Of a DNA stretch of 64,000 bases, positions 33,750 to 42,427 are shown one piece after another. Position 1 is the first letter of the stretch. Every line of letters starts with the position of its first letter. Source of the DNA: Bacillus sp. SD075 (GTDB lineage: Bacteria; Bacillota; Bacilli; Bacillales; DSM-1321); NCBI RefSeq assembly GCF_017355165.1, contig NZ_JADILK010000013.1:37605-101604 (forward strand). Reading direction: 5' to 3'. The position numbers and the translations under genes are program-made. Under the pieces are notes generated by a model, which searched no databases, was not told where the DNA came from, and saw only the letters and a list, made by a program, of their open reading frames with translations.

Positions 33750-34060
33750 TATTCTGCCATCTTTATTTCAATTGCTAAATTCCGTAAATAATCCAATAAA
33801 GGCCGTACTTCCTCTGGAGCTGTTACGTCAGTAAATGAGAAAGACTGCTTCTTCTTTTCATCGGCTATATCCAGCTGGTATGAAAACGAGTCGAACCCTT
33901 GCCCCTTTACCATTTTACTTTGGATAGCATTAGGAAGGTCAGCTGTCTTCATTAAGTTCTGTAATTCCTCATGCTTCTCCTTCGGCAATTCATCCGTATC
34001 CATCTGGAAATCCAAGTCGAGGTTGGCAAATCCCCCTATGCAGCTAAATTTGATATGCAT
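33749..34060 (-). CDS. Emfourin-like protealysin inhibitor
   Basis: 103 residues. Opening IKFSCIGGFANLDLDFQMD, central SFSYQLDIADEKKKQ and closing VRPLLDYLRNLA match the emfourin family, small proteins that bind and inhibit protealysin-like M4 peptidases. It lies 32 bases behind such a peptidase gene, which is the arrangement known from Serratia proteamaculans. It lacks a signal peptide, in agreement with an inhibitor that acts in the cytoplasm. Confidence 0.82.
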   Translation of the reverse strand: MHIKFSCIGGFANLDLDFQMDTDELPKEKHEELQNLMKTADLPNAIQSKMVKGQGFDSFSYQLDIADEKKKQSFSFTDVTAPEEVRPLLDYLRNLAIEIKMAE

Positions 34061-34092
34061 GATAGATGAAGCCTCCTATTCATGTAATATGA

Positions 34093-35154
34093 CTACTCAG
34101 GCAGTCCAACCGCTTTAAAAGCATTTTTTATTGTCTCAATGGCTGTTTTCGTAACTTCACCGCTATCAACAAGTTTTTGCGCTGCTTTGATGACAATTTG
34201 CACGAATTGATTGAAATTTGCCGTTGCAAATAAATTCTGCATCGCATGGAACCAGATCAAAGCCGCTTCATCCGTTCCGATTTCCATGGATACTAGATAA
34301 AAGGCCTTGTTTGGTATGCCGCTATTGATATGGACACCATGATTATCGCGTTCTCCTTTATAGAAGTTCTTCATATGATCCGGCTGAATATCTTTACCCA
34401 TTAACTTATTGTCATATGCAGTACCTGGTGCTTTCATCGAGCGGAGTGCCTGCCCTTTCAGTGTTGGCCCCATTATATCAGCACCGATTAGCCAATCGGC
34501 ATCTCCTGCAGTTTGCTTTAGGTGAAATTGTTTTATGGCAACTCCAAAAACATCTGAAAGATGTTCGTTCAAAGCCCCGGACTGACCTTCATACTCCAAT
34601 CCACTTGTGAACTGCGTAACCCCATGTGTAAGTTCATGCCCAATTACATCGAGTGAATTGGCAAAATTGCTAAAGATGACCCCATCGCCGTCACCAAATA
34701 CCATTTCATCACCATCCCAATAGGCATTCGTGAATTTATTGCCATAATGAACGTTCAGAATGAGGTCAAGGCCTTGGTTATCAATTGAGTTACGGTGCAA
34801 GACATTCTTGAAGTAGTCACGCACAACTCCGCTATAATCAAATGCAGCGTTAACAACAGGATCTGCACTAGACCGATCTCCTTCTTTCCTAGCCTCATTC
34901 TCCCGGAGTTTCGTTCCTCCTTTACAATCGTAAACATGGCGGGCAGACTCACCTTGACGTCCAGATCCTGCATCCGTTAAAGCGATAACACCGTCAATAT
35001 CGTATTCTTTCAAAATTCTGCGCCTGTGCATTTGACGGCTTTTCGCTAAACTGATCCGTGCTTCTTCCACTTCATTTTGTGCCAAATTCTCAAGAATGTA
35101 GTTAGGTACGATGAAACACTGACATTTCATTTTGGAACAATCTCTTTTGTGCAT
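34093..35154 (-). CDS. Protealysin-like M4 metallopeptidase
   Basis: 353 residues. The zinc site is HELTH (173-177) with the third ligand in NEHLSDVFG, and the catalytic histidine in DNHGVHINSGIPNKAFYL. There is no signal peptide and only a short propeptide of about 50 residues (CQCFIVPNYILENLA), as in protealysin, unlike the long secreted propeptides of thermolysin and bacillolysin. The protein is therefore probably cytoplasmic or exported by a non-classical route. I use the ATG at 35154 (GGGAG eight bases upstream); a GTG at 35163 touches the ribosome site. It is followed by its probable inhibitor. Confidence 0.88.
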   Translation of the reverse strand: MHKRDCSKMKCQCFIVPNYILENLAQNEVEEARISLAKSRQMHRRRILKEYDIDGVIALTDAGSGRQGESARHVYDCKGGTKLRENEARKEGDRSSADPVVNAAFDYSGVVRDYFKNVLHRNSIDNQGLDLILNVHYGNKFTNAYWDGDEMVFGDGDGVIFSNFANSLDVIGHELTHGVTQFTSGLEYEGQSGALNEHLSDVFGVAIKQFHLKQTAGDADWLIGADIMGPTLKGQALRSMKAPGTAYDNKLMGKDIQPDHMKNFYKGERDNHGVHINSGIPNKAFYLVSMEIGTDEAALIWFHAMQNLFATANFNQFVQIVIKAAQKLVDSGEVTKTAIETIKNAFKAVGLPE

Positions 35155-35163
35155 ATCCGTCAC

Positions 35164-35527
35164 TCCCTCATGTTTTTTTACGATCTATTACAATTTCTTT
35201 TTTCAAGCTGATTTTCTTAACAGCATCCATCAAGCTCTTTTGCAGTTTCATCTGATTGGTTCAAATTGTGATCTTGATGCTCTCCATAACGCAACCATTT
35301 CTATAGTTTACTTTCGCCGCACTTCCCTCATTTCCCTCCATTCCTTCCTACTCTACTACTTGCTCAACTAGTTCACTCCTTTGTTAAAGGTGTTCTTCTT
35401 CGATATGACCATATCTTTAACAAATACAAACTTCCTTTATTAAAATAAATTTCATATTTTTCTCACATTTGTTTTTTATCATCTATTATAGGTGAGTTTA
35501 ATAGCATTGCTTGGAGGTCCTGTATAA
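35164..35527. other. Divergent promoter region
   Basis: 364 bases between the divergent protease and PepSY genes. No coding frame is supported; AT-rich promoter-like sequence is seen at about 35470-35500 (TCATCTATTATAGG). No clear operator. Confidence 0.4.
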
Positions 35528-36871
35528 ATGGAAACTAAACAACCAAACACCTCTCTGTATAGAACCATATGGAGATGGCATTTTTACGCTGGAATTATTT
35601 TTGCACCCTTTCTTATCATTTTGGCAGTTACTGGCTCAATCTATTTATTTAAGACACAGATTGAACAAGTGCTTTATCAAGACTACCAAGAGGTAACACC
35701 GCAAGGAGATGAATTACCAGCATCCCAGCAGATTGAGAAAGTGAAGAAGCTATACCCTGATGCAGTGGTGACAAAATATCATCCTGGAGAAAACCCCTCC
35801 CGTTCAAGCGAAATAAGCATTACTACTAATAATGAATCTCTTACCATTTTTATAGACCCTTATACAGGTAAATCCATTGGAGAGTTAAATGATGAAGACA
35901 GAATTATGAATAAGATCGAGGAAATTCATGGTGAACTGATGGCTGGCACCTTGGGAGATAGAATGGTAGAGTTAGCTGCATGTTGGGCACTTGTGTTAAT
36001 TGTCTCTGGACTTTATTTATGGTATCCCAAAAATAAGCTAAATCTTTCTGGTGTTCTTTTTCCAAGAATAAATAAAGGTAAGAACACTTTCAGAAGAGAT
36101 TTACATGCAGTACCTGCATTTTGGATATCAGGAGGAATGTTATTTTTAATTATGACAGGTCTGCCTTGGTCAGGTTTTTGGGGAAGTAATTTTCAATCAG
36201 TAGCTACCCATTCCGGATTTGGGTATCCTCCTTCCATTTGGATTGGAAGTGCTCCAACATCCTTAATTAAAACAAAAGACATTGCCGATGTTCCTTGGGC
36301 AGCAGAAAATTTAGATGTACCAATCTCAGATATTCAGGGTTTTATCCCACTTTCCATGGATGATGTAGTCACGATAGCGAATCGCGAGGGTATGCATCCA
36401 AGTTATAGCATTAACATTCCACAAGAACCGGATGGCGTTTATACATTGTCAGCATTTCCACCGCAAGCACAAGATGAAGCGACTATCCATATTGATCAAT
36501 ATTCCGGTGCTGTTCTAGCTGATTATCGTTATGATCATTACGGTTTAATAGGAAAAATAGTGGCTTGGGGAATTACCTTGCATAAAGGGACTCAATTTGG
36601 TGTGATTAACCAAATGATTAGCCTTCTTATTTGTTTAGGAATTATGCTTGTTGCATTTAGTGGTTTTTCTTTATGGTGGAAGCGAAAACCGAAAAAAGGA
36701 TTAGGTGCACCAAAAGCCCCTCCTATAAAGAACATGAAATTCTTTCTATTTCTGTTAATAGGTCTAGGGATTTTGTTTCCTTTGGTTGGTTCGTCCCTTA
36801 TTGTTGTTTGGCTAATTGACTGGTTAATGATTAAAAGAATATCTGTAGTAAAGAAGTTTTTGAATGCATAA
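35528..36871 (+). CDS. PepSY-associated transmembrane protein
   Basis: 447 residues with GGAGG before the ATG. Layout: an N-terminal membrane helix (FYAGIIFAPFLIILAVTGSIYLF), an external PepSY-type part (VKKLYPDAVVTKYHP, IFIDPYTGKSIGEL), the conserved IHGELMAG block, three further helices, and a cytoplasmic basic end. This is the PepSY-TM (PiuB-like) family. Such proteins are often linked to iron or copper reductive uptake; PiuB relatives may reduce or transport metal-siderophores. It is in an operon with the YtkA-like lipoprotein behind it. Confidence 0.85.
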   Translation: METKQPNTSLYRTIWRWHFYAGIIFAPFLIILAVTGSIYLFKTQIEQVLYQDYQEVTPQGDELPASQQIEKVKKLYPDAVVTKYHPGENPSRSSEISITTNNESLTIFIDPYTGKSIGELNDEDRIMNKIEEIHGELMAGTLGDRMVELAACWALVLIVSGLYLWYPKNKLNLSGVLFPRINKGKNTFRRDLHAVPAFWISGGMLFLIMTGLPWSGFWGSNFQSVATHSGFGYPPSIWIGSAPTSLIKTKDIADVPWAAENLDVPISDIQGFIPLSMDDVVTIANREGMHPSYSINIPQEPDGVYTLSAFPPQAQDEATIHIDQYSGAVLADYRYDHYGLIGKIVAWGITLHKGTQFGVINQMISLLICLGIMLVAFSGFSLWWKRKPKKGLGAPKAPPIKNMKFFLFLLIGLGILFPLVGSSLIVVWLIDWLMIKRISVVKKFLNA

Positions 36872-36898
36872 TTCGAAATGTAAAGGGTGGCTTTTGCC

Positions 36899-37366
36899 GT
36901 GACAAAATATATCTGTATTTCTTTAATCCTCATTTTCAACCTATTGTTAAATATGTGTTCACTTGAAAAGGATGTCACTACTCTATACAAAGAAGAAACA
37001 CCACTTGAAGCGGAAATAATTATACCAGCATCCTTTTCAGCTAATACGCAGGAGACCATGAAAGCTGTTCTTACTCAAGGTGGTAAAAAGGTTGAAAACG
37101 CAGATTTTGTTCATTTTGAGATATGGAAACAAGATGGCTCACTCACATATAGTATGGAACAAACTGTGGAAGAAGGAAACGGTACTTATACTTTAAGAAA
37201 AAACTTTGATAGTGATGGCCTATATTATATAAAAGTACATGCGAGTAACGATGGTTCAATCATTATGCCTCAAAAACAGTTTATCGTAGGAAAACTGTCT
37301 AAAAGTGAATTGAAATTCTTGCAAAAAGGGAGCCAAAAACAAGAAAGTCATGAACATCATCATTAA
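36899..37366 (+). CDS. YtkA-like lipoprotein
   Basis: 155 residues from the GTG at 36899 (GGGTGG eight bases upstream). A lipoprotein signal peptide (ICISLILIFNLLLNMC) is followed by one YtkA-like beta-sandwich domain (VLTQGGKKVENADFVHFEIWK, YTLRKNFDSDGLYYIKVHA) and a histidine tail (ESHEHHH) that could bind metal. YtkA-like/FixH-like domains occur with copper and cytochrome oxidase assembly proteins. With the PepSY-TM gene 27 bases before it, the pair suggests a metal-handling function at the membrane. Confidence 0.8.
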   Translation: MTKYICISLILIFNLLLNMCSLEKDVTTLYKEETPLEAEIIIPASFSANTQETMKAVLTQGGKKVENADFVHFEIWKQDGSLTYSMEQTVEEGNGTYTLRKNFDSDGLYYIKVHASNDGSIIMPQKQFIVGKLSKSELKFLQKGSQKQESHEHHH

Positions 37367-37377
37367 TTCATTTATTT

Positions 37378-37411
37378 GAAATTCCGGTTTTCAATTGAAG
37401 ACCGGAATTTT
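37378..37411 (+). terminator. Intrinsic terminator of the PepSY/YtkA operon
   Basis: AAATTCCGGT (37379-37388) pairs with ACCGGAATTT (37401-37410), then T-rich sequence. It shows that the next frame must start after this point. Confidence 0.85.
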
Positions 37412-37450
37412 TATTTATGTTTGTTTACCACGTTCATTTTTGGATATTTT

Positions 37451-38086
37451 ATGGATCGAAAGGAATACATTACAGGAAGGGATGTAATTCTTCCCCTTCG
37501 CTTATTCGATTATTCTGCTCGTGCTGCATATACTGGATGGATTGTTCCCTTAAACAAGGGAGCTTCCTCAGAACATAAACCACCTTTAAGGGAGGACATA
37601 GCATTGGTAACTTCACAAGGAACTGCTTCAGTTAGCTTTCCATTCCCATCTGTATGGGGTATCCACTCTTCAATAGCCGGCAGAACGATTATTTGGGGTA
37701 CACTTACCATAAGCTCCATTATAGATAATAGGGTTGTTGGTACTGTTAATTTTCGTGGTGTACCCATCCCGATTAATGGATTTTGGAATGAAAGCACCAA
37801 ACAAATCGCATTTGATTCACCTTATGCCACTTTCTCTGGCAACTTAACCATAATTGATGATCTCCAGATTAGGATTCGACATTTCATACTACAAGGACGT
37901 TTTCTTATGAAACCTCCCTCTCTACAAGCAGGTGAGTCTGGATCGTGGATTGCCACTACCGATATAGCTCTGAATGAATATCCTGTTAGTGGTAATGCCT
38001 ATTCCGAGCAGTTACCTCCAGTTGGAGCTTTTTTAACATCGAATATCCTTCATCGGCATCAGAATTTTTTGGGAAGAACAATATAG
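37451..38086 (+). CDS. Hypothetical beta-rich protein
   Basis: 211 residues if begun at the ATG at 37451. An earlier ATG at 37376 would put the first 12 codons inside the terminator of the preceding operon, so I reject it; the ribosome site is weak in both cases. The sequence is mostly short beta strands rich in Ile, Ser and Gly (WGTLTISSIIDNRVVGTVNF, YATFSGNLTIIDDLQIRI), with no signal peptide or helix-rich part. I do not recognise the family; the look is of a jelly-roll or lipocalin-like domain. Confidence 0.55.
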   Translation: MDRKEYITGRDVILPLRLFDYSARAAYTGWIVPLNKGASSEHKPPLREDIALVTSQGTASVSFPFPSVWGIHSSIAGRTIIWGTLTISSIIDNRVVGTVNFRGVPIPINGFWNESTKQIAFDSPYATFSGNLTIIDDLQIRIRHFILQGRFLMKPPSLQAGESGSWIATTDIALNEYPVSGNAYSEQLPPVGAFLTSNILHRHQNFLGRTI

Positions 38087-38575
38087 GGTAATCCACTTGT
38101 AGAAAAGGTGTTTAACATAGGGATCGTCTCTGTATTTCATCGGGACGATTCTTTTACTTAGAGGAAATTAACAAAGGTCATATTGAACTGATAGATTGGT
38201 TGAGAATTTTGGGATTACTTTTTTGATACATCATCTTTTCCTTTGTTTTAATTAAGTTTTCCCTCATATTAATACATTTCGATGTAACTCAGATTCATAA
38301 AGAATAAGCACACCAGCGACTCCATTACAAGTTGCTCCCTGGTTCACCGGCGTTCAGCTGACCGCAATGCCTCCCCTGTGGGGGGCCTCCTAAAATAAAG
38401 AAAGCTACCATTTTACCTATCTTACTAGGCAGATACATATGATGAGATAGGTAAAATGATAGATAACTTTTGAATCCATTCCCTCAAAATGAGTACAGAT
38501 GGAATATAGATTGACAGGATTCCCCCTGTACTTCATACTAAATTTACAGAATATTCGGTAGATTAGGAGAGTGAA
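38087..38575. other. Intergenic region with hairpins
   Basis: No gene. A GTCTC/GGACGAT hairpin at about 38121-38157 with CTTTTA can end the preceding gene. A 12-bp perfect stem, ATTTTACCTATC (38410-38421) with GATAGGTAAAAT (38446-38457), lies further on; its purpose is unknown. Confidence 0.4.
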
Positions 38576-38737
38576 ATGATGAAACCGACAGTAACGACAA
38601 TGACTTTACCATTATCAGATGTCCGAAGGAGAAAAAATAGTACAAGCTTAATAAACGTAATAGCAGAAAAGGATTTTCAAGTGGCTCAAATGCTTGATGC
38701 ATTAAAATTTGAGTATAAATGGGGGGATGACGTATGA
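38576..38737 (+). CDS. Small hypothetical protein, 53 aa
   Basis: ATG at 38576 with GGAG seven bases upstream (TTAGGAGAGTGAAATG). The product is polar (RRRKNSTSLINVIAEKDFQ, QMLDALKFEYKWGDDV), with no membrane segment. Its stop codon overlaps the start of the next small frame as ATGA. Not recognised. Confidence 0.5.
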   Translation: MMKPTVTTMTLPLSDVRRRKNSTSLINVIAEKDFQVAQMLDALKFEYKWGDDV

Positions 38738-38901
38738 CTAAGCACAGAATCCTTTTAACCATTCCGATTTTGCTATATGGAATTTACATATTTGTTGTCA
38801 TTCAAAACGATAAGGATACTCCACTTTATTTGCATCTACTATTCGCAATCTACTTGATGTTGTTTGTACATTATGAAGAAAAAACGGAGATGGAACGATG
38901 A
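38734..38901 (+). CDS. Small membrane protein, 55 aa
   Basis: Starts in the ATGA overlap with the preceding small gene and encodes two hydrophobic segments (ILLTIPILLYGIYIFVVI and LYLHLLFAIYLMLFVHY) joined by a short polar loop, then a charged tail. Its stop again overlaps an ATG (ATGA at 38898) that would give only 19 residues. Translational coupling is likely. Function unknown. Confidence 0.5.
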   Translation: MTKHRILLTIPILLYGIYIFVVIQNDKDTPLYLHLLFAIYLMLFVHYEEKTEMER

Positions 38902-39032
38902 CATATTTTTTTCTTGGAGAATTTCGATCTAACCGTACCAGGCTGAGTTCCTTGTAATCCCTAGGTTCTAAACGCGTGAGTCCGTTGAGCACACATTAAG
39001 TGGCTTTTTTTGTTCAAAATCATTAATAAAGC

Positions 39033-39070
39033 CTAAAAAAGCCCCAACTCCTTAAAGGATTTGAGGCTTT
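39033..39070 (-). terminator. Intrinsic terminator of serA
   Basis: AAGCCCCAACTCCTT and its complement around 39055-39069 form an imperfect stem; on the minus strand GGCTTTTTTAGG follows. Confidence 0.7.
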
Positions 39071-39100
39071 CATTATTTATCATCTTTCTTCCGGTTCCAA

Positions 39101-40300
39101 TCAGATAATACGAGTTGTAACGATGCCTTCGATTTGTTTGATTTTTTCTTCCAATCCAGGAATGATATCGCCGTTTACTTCACCGTCAATATCAATGATC
39201 GTATAGGCATATCCTCCACGGCTTCTGTTAACCATGTCAGCGATGTTCAGGTTAAAGCCAGATACAGCCAGTGTGATTTGCCCAACCATGTTCGGAACGT
39301 TTTCGTGGAAAGTTGCCACACGGCGGTTTCCTGTATAAGGAATGGAAGTATTCGGGAAATTCACAGAGTTCTTGATGTTCCCTGTTTCTAAAAAGGTCTT
39401 CAACTGACGAGCTGCCATGATGGCACAGTTTTCCTCTGATTCTAGTGTAGAGGCACCAAGATGCGGAATGGGAACGACATTTTTCATTTTCAACACGTTT
39501 TCATTCGGGAAGTCTGTAATGAACTTGCCTACTTTTCCGCTTTCAAGTGCAGCTTGCATATCATTTTCATTCACTAGCTCGCCGCGTGAGAAATTCAAGA
39601 TATGTACGCCCGGCTTCATGATGCTGAATGTTTCTTGGTTAAACATTCCTCTTGTGTCGTCAGTTAATGGAACGTGTACTGTAATATAATCAGATTCTGC
39701 GAACAATTCCTCAATCGTCATGGCGCGTTGTACATTGCGGGACAAGTTCCAAGCTGTATCAACAGAGATGAACGGGTCAAATCCAATGACGTCCATGTCC
39801 AGATCCAGGGCATCATTCGCTACAAGTGCACCGATCGCTCCCAAACCGATTACGCCAAGAGTTTTCCCCTTGATTTCTTTACCAACGAATTGTTTCTTTC
39901 CTGCTTCTACAAGCTTTGGAATTTGCTCTCCTTCGCCTTCCAGCGTCTTTGTCCAGGCCACACCGGCAAAAAGATTACGAGATGAAGCCATTAATGACGT
40001 TAGCACCATTTCTTTTACAGCGTTTGCGTTAGCTCCAGGTGTATTGAAAACGACAATTCCTTGCTCAGTGCATTTGTCGACCGGAATATTATTGACTCCT
40101 GCCCCTGCCCTTGCGATTGCTTTTAACTGATCGCCGAATTCCATAGTATGCATGTTGAAGCTGCGAAGAACGATCGCATCAGGGTTTTCACTGTCATTAT
40201 CAACTTTAAAATCGCCTTTGTTGAATACATTTAGCCCACTTTCGGCAATATTATTTAACGCTTTGATCGTTTTGACTTTTTCTAAAAGTATTGTACTCAT
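39101..40300 (-). CDS. serA: D-3-phosphoglycerate dehydrogenase
   Basis: 399 residues. The NAD site is GVIGLGAIGALVANDA (about 146-161), with the catalytic arginine in LNFSRGELV and the histidine in PHLGASTLESEENC. A C-terminal ACT domain (NMVGQITLAVSGFNLNIADM...IDGEVNGDIIPGLEEKI) would bind serine. It is the short SerA form of about 400 residues without the extra middle domain of B. subtilis SerA (525). It catalyses the first step of serine synthesis. A structured leader with terminator precedes it (see the riboswitch), so control by attenuation in answer to one-carbon status is likely. Confidence 0.9.
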   Translation of the reverse strand: MSTILLEKVKTIKALNNIAESGLNVFNKGDFKVDNDSENPDAIVLRSFNMHTMEFGDQLKAIARAGAGVNNIPVDKCTEQGIVVFNTPGANANAVKEMVLTSLMASSRNLFAGVAWTKTLEGEGEQIPKLVEAGKKQFVGKEIKGKTLGVIGLGAIGALVANDALDLDMDVIGFDPFISVDTAWNLSRNVQRAMTIEELFAESDYITVHVPLTDDTRGMFNQETFSIMKPGVHILNFSRGELVNENDMQAALESGKVGKFITDFPNENVLKMKNVVPIPHLGASTLESEENCAIMAARQLKTFLETGNIKNSVNFPNTSIPYTGNRRVATFHENVPNMVGQITLAVSGFNLNIADMVNRSRGGYAYTIIDIDGEVNGDIIPGLEEKIKQIEGIVTTRII

Positions 40301-40404
40301 TTTGTTTGCTCCTCTTTTGATTATGATAGTTTTGAAATTTCAAAATACTGCCAAGATTTTTAAGCCCATGAAAATCTGCATCCTTTAAACCTTCACTATC
40401 TGTT

Positions 40405-40515
40405 AATATACAGAAAGAGGCAAGGGATAAACTCCCTTACCTCTGCCCAGGCGAACGGCTACGACACTATGTGTTCCCTCACGGTTATCCGTGTTTCGCC
40501 AGTTGCACATAGTCT
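40405..40515 (-). ncRNA. ZTP (pfl-type) riboswitch leader with terminator, upstream of serA
   Basis: Read on the minus strand: ACTATGTG pairs with CACATAGT and encloses AACTGGCGAA, a small CACGG/CCGTG hairpin and GGGAA. It is followed by a second conserved arm GCCGTTCGCCTGGGCA (40445-40459), the hallmark of pfl/ZTP aptamers. Directly behind, GAGGTAAGGGA (complement of 40433-40443) pairs with TCCCTTGCCTC (complement of 40417-40427) and runs into TTTCTG, an intrinsic terminator. ZTP accumulates when folate one-carbon units are short; binding would prevent termination and raise serA, which supplies serine for one-carbon units. Confidence 0.75.
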
Positions 40516-40637
40516 TTTTCATTTATTTCATTCTATCAAACTATTCAGCAATCTTCAATATCATTTTAAAGGTTTATCCTCTTTTTGTTTCAGGTTATGA
40601 CAGAATTCACAGCTCATTGCGATTGCGAATGCCAAAC

Positions 40638-41978
40638 TTACGCAGGTTTAATGGACTTTTCCAAATCTTGTTCACGCCAGTATTCTTCAATTTCCTCCAA
40701 TGATTTCCCTTTCGTTTCAGGGGTTTTATAGTGTATGAAAACGCAAGCGACCACTGATAAGGCCGCATAGATGAGAAAGACGTTATTGCCAATGACGTTT
40801 AACAATGGCGGGAACGTGTATGAAAAAAGGAAGTTCAATGTGTATTGTAAAAAGGTGATGACGCCCATTCCGATCGCTCTTGCCTGCAATGGCAGCACTT
40901 CCGGTATGAATAACCAAAAGACAGGGCCAAGGCCGATTCCGAATGCGAAGACATATAAGAACACACAAACCATGCTGAGGATCGTATAATCCGAAAATAG
41001 TGCCAATCCGATCAACGGCAGGACCTGTCCGCCGATACTGTAGATCAGCAGCGTTTTTCTGCCTAGTTTATCAACGATGAATAACGAGATGGCAGTTGAA
41101 ACCACCAAGGCCGTTCCTATTCCGAAGTTTGCTATATTGGAACCGCTCCATCCGTTGATTTCAACACCGTCGAAAATGATCGGGGCAAAGTATACAACGG
41201 CATTGATTCCCGTGAAGACTTGGAAGAATGTTAAGATGAAATTCATATTCAATATTTTTTTATATTGGTGTACTAAATGTTTGAATCCTACGCTTTGCTG
41301 TTTAAGAGAATGATTGATATCACTTATTTCATCTTCCACCTCATGCTTCGTCCCTCTTAGTTTCATCAAGACTTTCCTTGCACGCTCTTCCTTTCCTGCA
41401 GCCATCAGCCACCGTGGGCTTTCCGGTGAGATTAGCATTCCAAATGTGAAGATGGCTGCTGGAATGATCCCGATACCGAGCATGATTCTCCAAGATCCGC
41501 TAGCGGAGAAGGAAGCCCCCACAATGTAAGCACTCAAAATCCCGACGTTTACACTTAATTGATATAAAGCACCGATCAATCCCCTGATTTTAGGTGGAGC
41601 CAATTCCACTAAATAAATAAGGGAACACATATTGGCTATCCCACAGCCGATTCCAAGGATGAACCGCGATGCAATTAAAACGCTTACATTTGTGGCGAAG
41701 GCACATCCAATCGATCCGGCGATGAAGGTGATCCCTGCTCCAATCAGGAGCGATTTCCTTCCAAGCACCTTGGATAGTGAGGTGGAGAGGACGATGGCAG
41801 GCAATGCCCCTAATAGCAGGAAACTTACAATCAATCCTTGACCTGACGGGCTTAATCCAAATTCCTCGGTGATGAATGGAATCGCTGGAGAAATGGCACC
41901 GGAATCAAAACCATATAATAATCCGGCCAAGCCGCCAAAAATCGCATAAATATACATAATATTCGGAATCTTCTGCAA
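40638..41978 (-). CDS. MFS sugar transporter (sugar porter family)
   Basis: 446 residues, twelve membrane helices. Sugar-porter signatures are present: GFDSGAISPAIPFI, RFILGIGCGIANM, PESPRWLM after helix 6 and the closing PETKGKSLEEIEEYW. Such proteins (AraE/XylE/IolT type) import sugars with protons. It is the last gene of the fuc-like operon, 14 bases after the mutarotase gene, and so is likely to import L-fucose or a related 6-deoxy sugar. I use the TTG at 41978 (AAGGAG eight bases upstream); the GTG at 41987 touches the ribosome site. Confidence 0.88.
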   Translation of the reverse strand: MQKIPNIMYIYAIFGGLAGLLYGFDSGAISPAIPFITEEFGLSPSGQGLIVSFLLLGALPAIVLSTSLSKVLGRKSLLIGAGITFIAGSIGCAFATNVSVLIASRFILGIGCGIANMCSLIYLVELAPPKIRGLIGALYQLSVNVGILSAYIVGASFSASGSWRIMLGIGIIPAAIFTFGMLISPESPRWLMAAGKEERARKVLMKLRGTKHEVEDEISDINHSLKQQSVGFKHLVHQYKKILNMNFILTFFQVFTGINAVVYFAPIIFDGVEINGWSGSNIANFGIGTALVVSTAISLFIVDKLGRKTLLIYSIGGQVLPLIGLALFSDYTILSMVCVFLYVFAFGIGLGPVFWLFIPEVLPLQARAIGMGVITFLQYTLNFLFSYTFPPLLNVIGNNVFLIYAALSVVACVFIHYKTPETKGKSLEEIEEYWREQDLEKSIKPA

Positions 41979-42001
41979 AGTGATCACTCCTTTTAGATAA
42001 A

Positions 42002-42427
42002 TTAAAGTACACCTTTTTTCAATATGAGATTCGCATACTGTGCTCGTTCACTTGTTGCGATAATGGCATAGGCCGCTTCACTTCGCTCGTAAAAATCCAT
42101 TCGTTCCAATTTTCCGATCTTGATAGGGATATCGTTCGTTTTTTTCATTATTTCGTCATAACTCTTCCAGATTACAGGGCTTTTTTCATCGCCTTCCACA
42201 GGATTCATCAGTATGGCGGGATGTGTGACATACGTATCGAGTGGAAAGAATGCCAATATTGCTTCCAGGAAGTCGGCCACACCATGGCCATGTCCGTTGA
42301 TGATCCGGCTTGAATGACTTGCAGCCGGATAATTCCCGTCTGCAAGTACGATTTCATCACCGTGCCCCATCTCCATCATGACTTTCATCAATTCAGGAGA
42401 AAGTATGGGCGGAATCCCTTTAAGCAT
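42002..42427 (-). CDS. fucU: L-fucose mutarotase-like protein (FucU/RbsD family)
   Basis: 141 residues of the RbsD/FucU family. MLKGIPPILSPELMKVMMEMGHGDEIVLADGNYPA is the catalytic N-terminus with the conserved histidine (GHGD) and aspartate, and ends with the AIIATSERAQYANLILKKG block. FucU converts between alpha- and beta-L-fucose. In the operon it would supply the beta-anomer to the dehydrogenase. It overlaps the hydrolase gene by eight bases. It is the best single pointer to fucose as substrate. Confidence 0.87.
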   Translation of the reverse strand: MLKGIPPILSPELMKVMMEMGHGDEIVLADGNYPAASHSSRIINGHGHGVADFLEAILAFFPLDTYVTHPAILMNPVEGDEKSPVIWKSYDEIMKKTNDIPIKIGKLERMDFYERSEAAYAIIATSERAQYANLILKKGVL

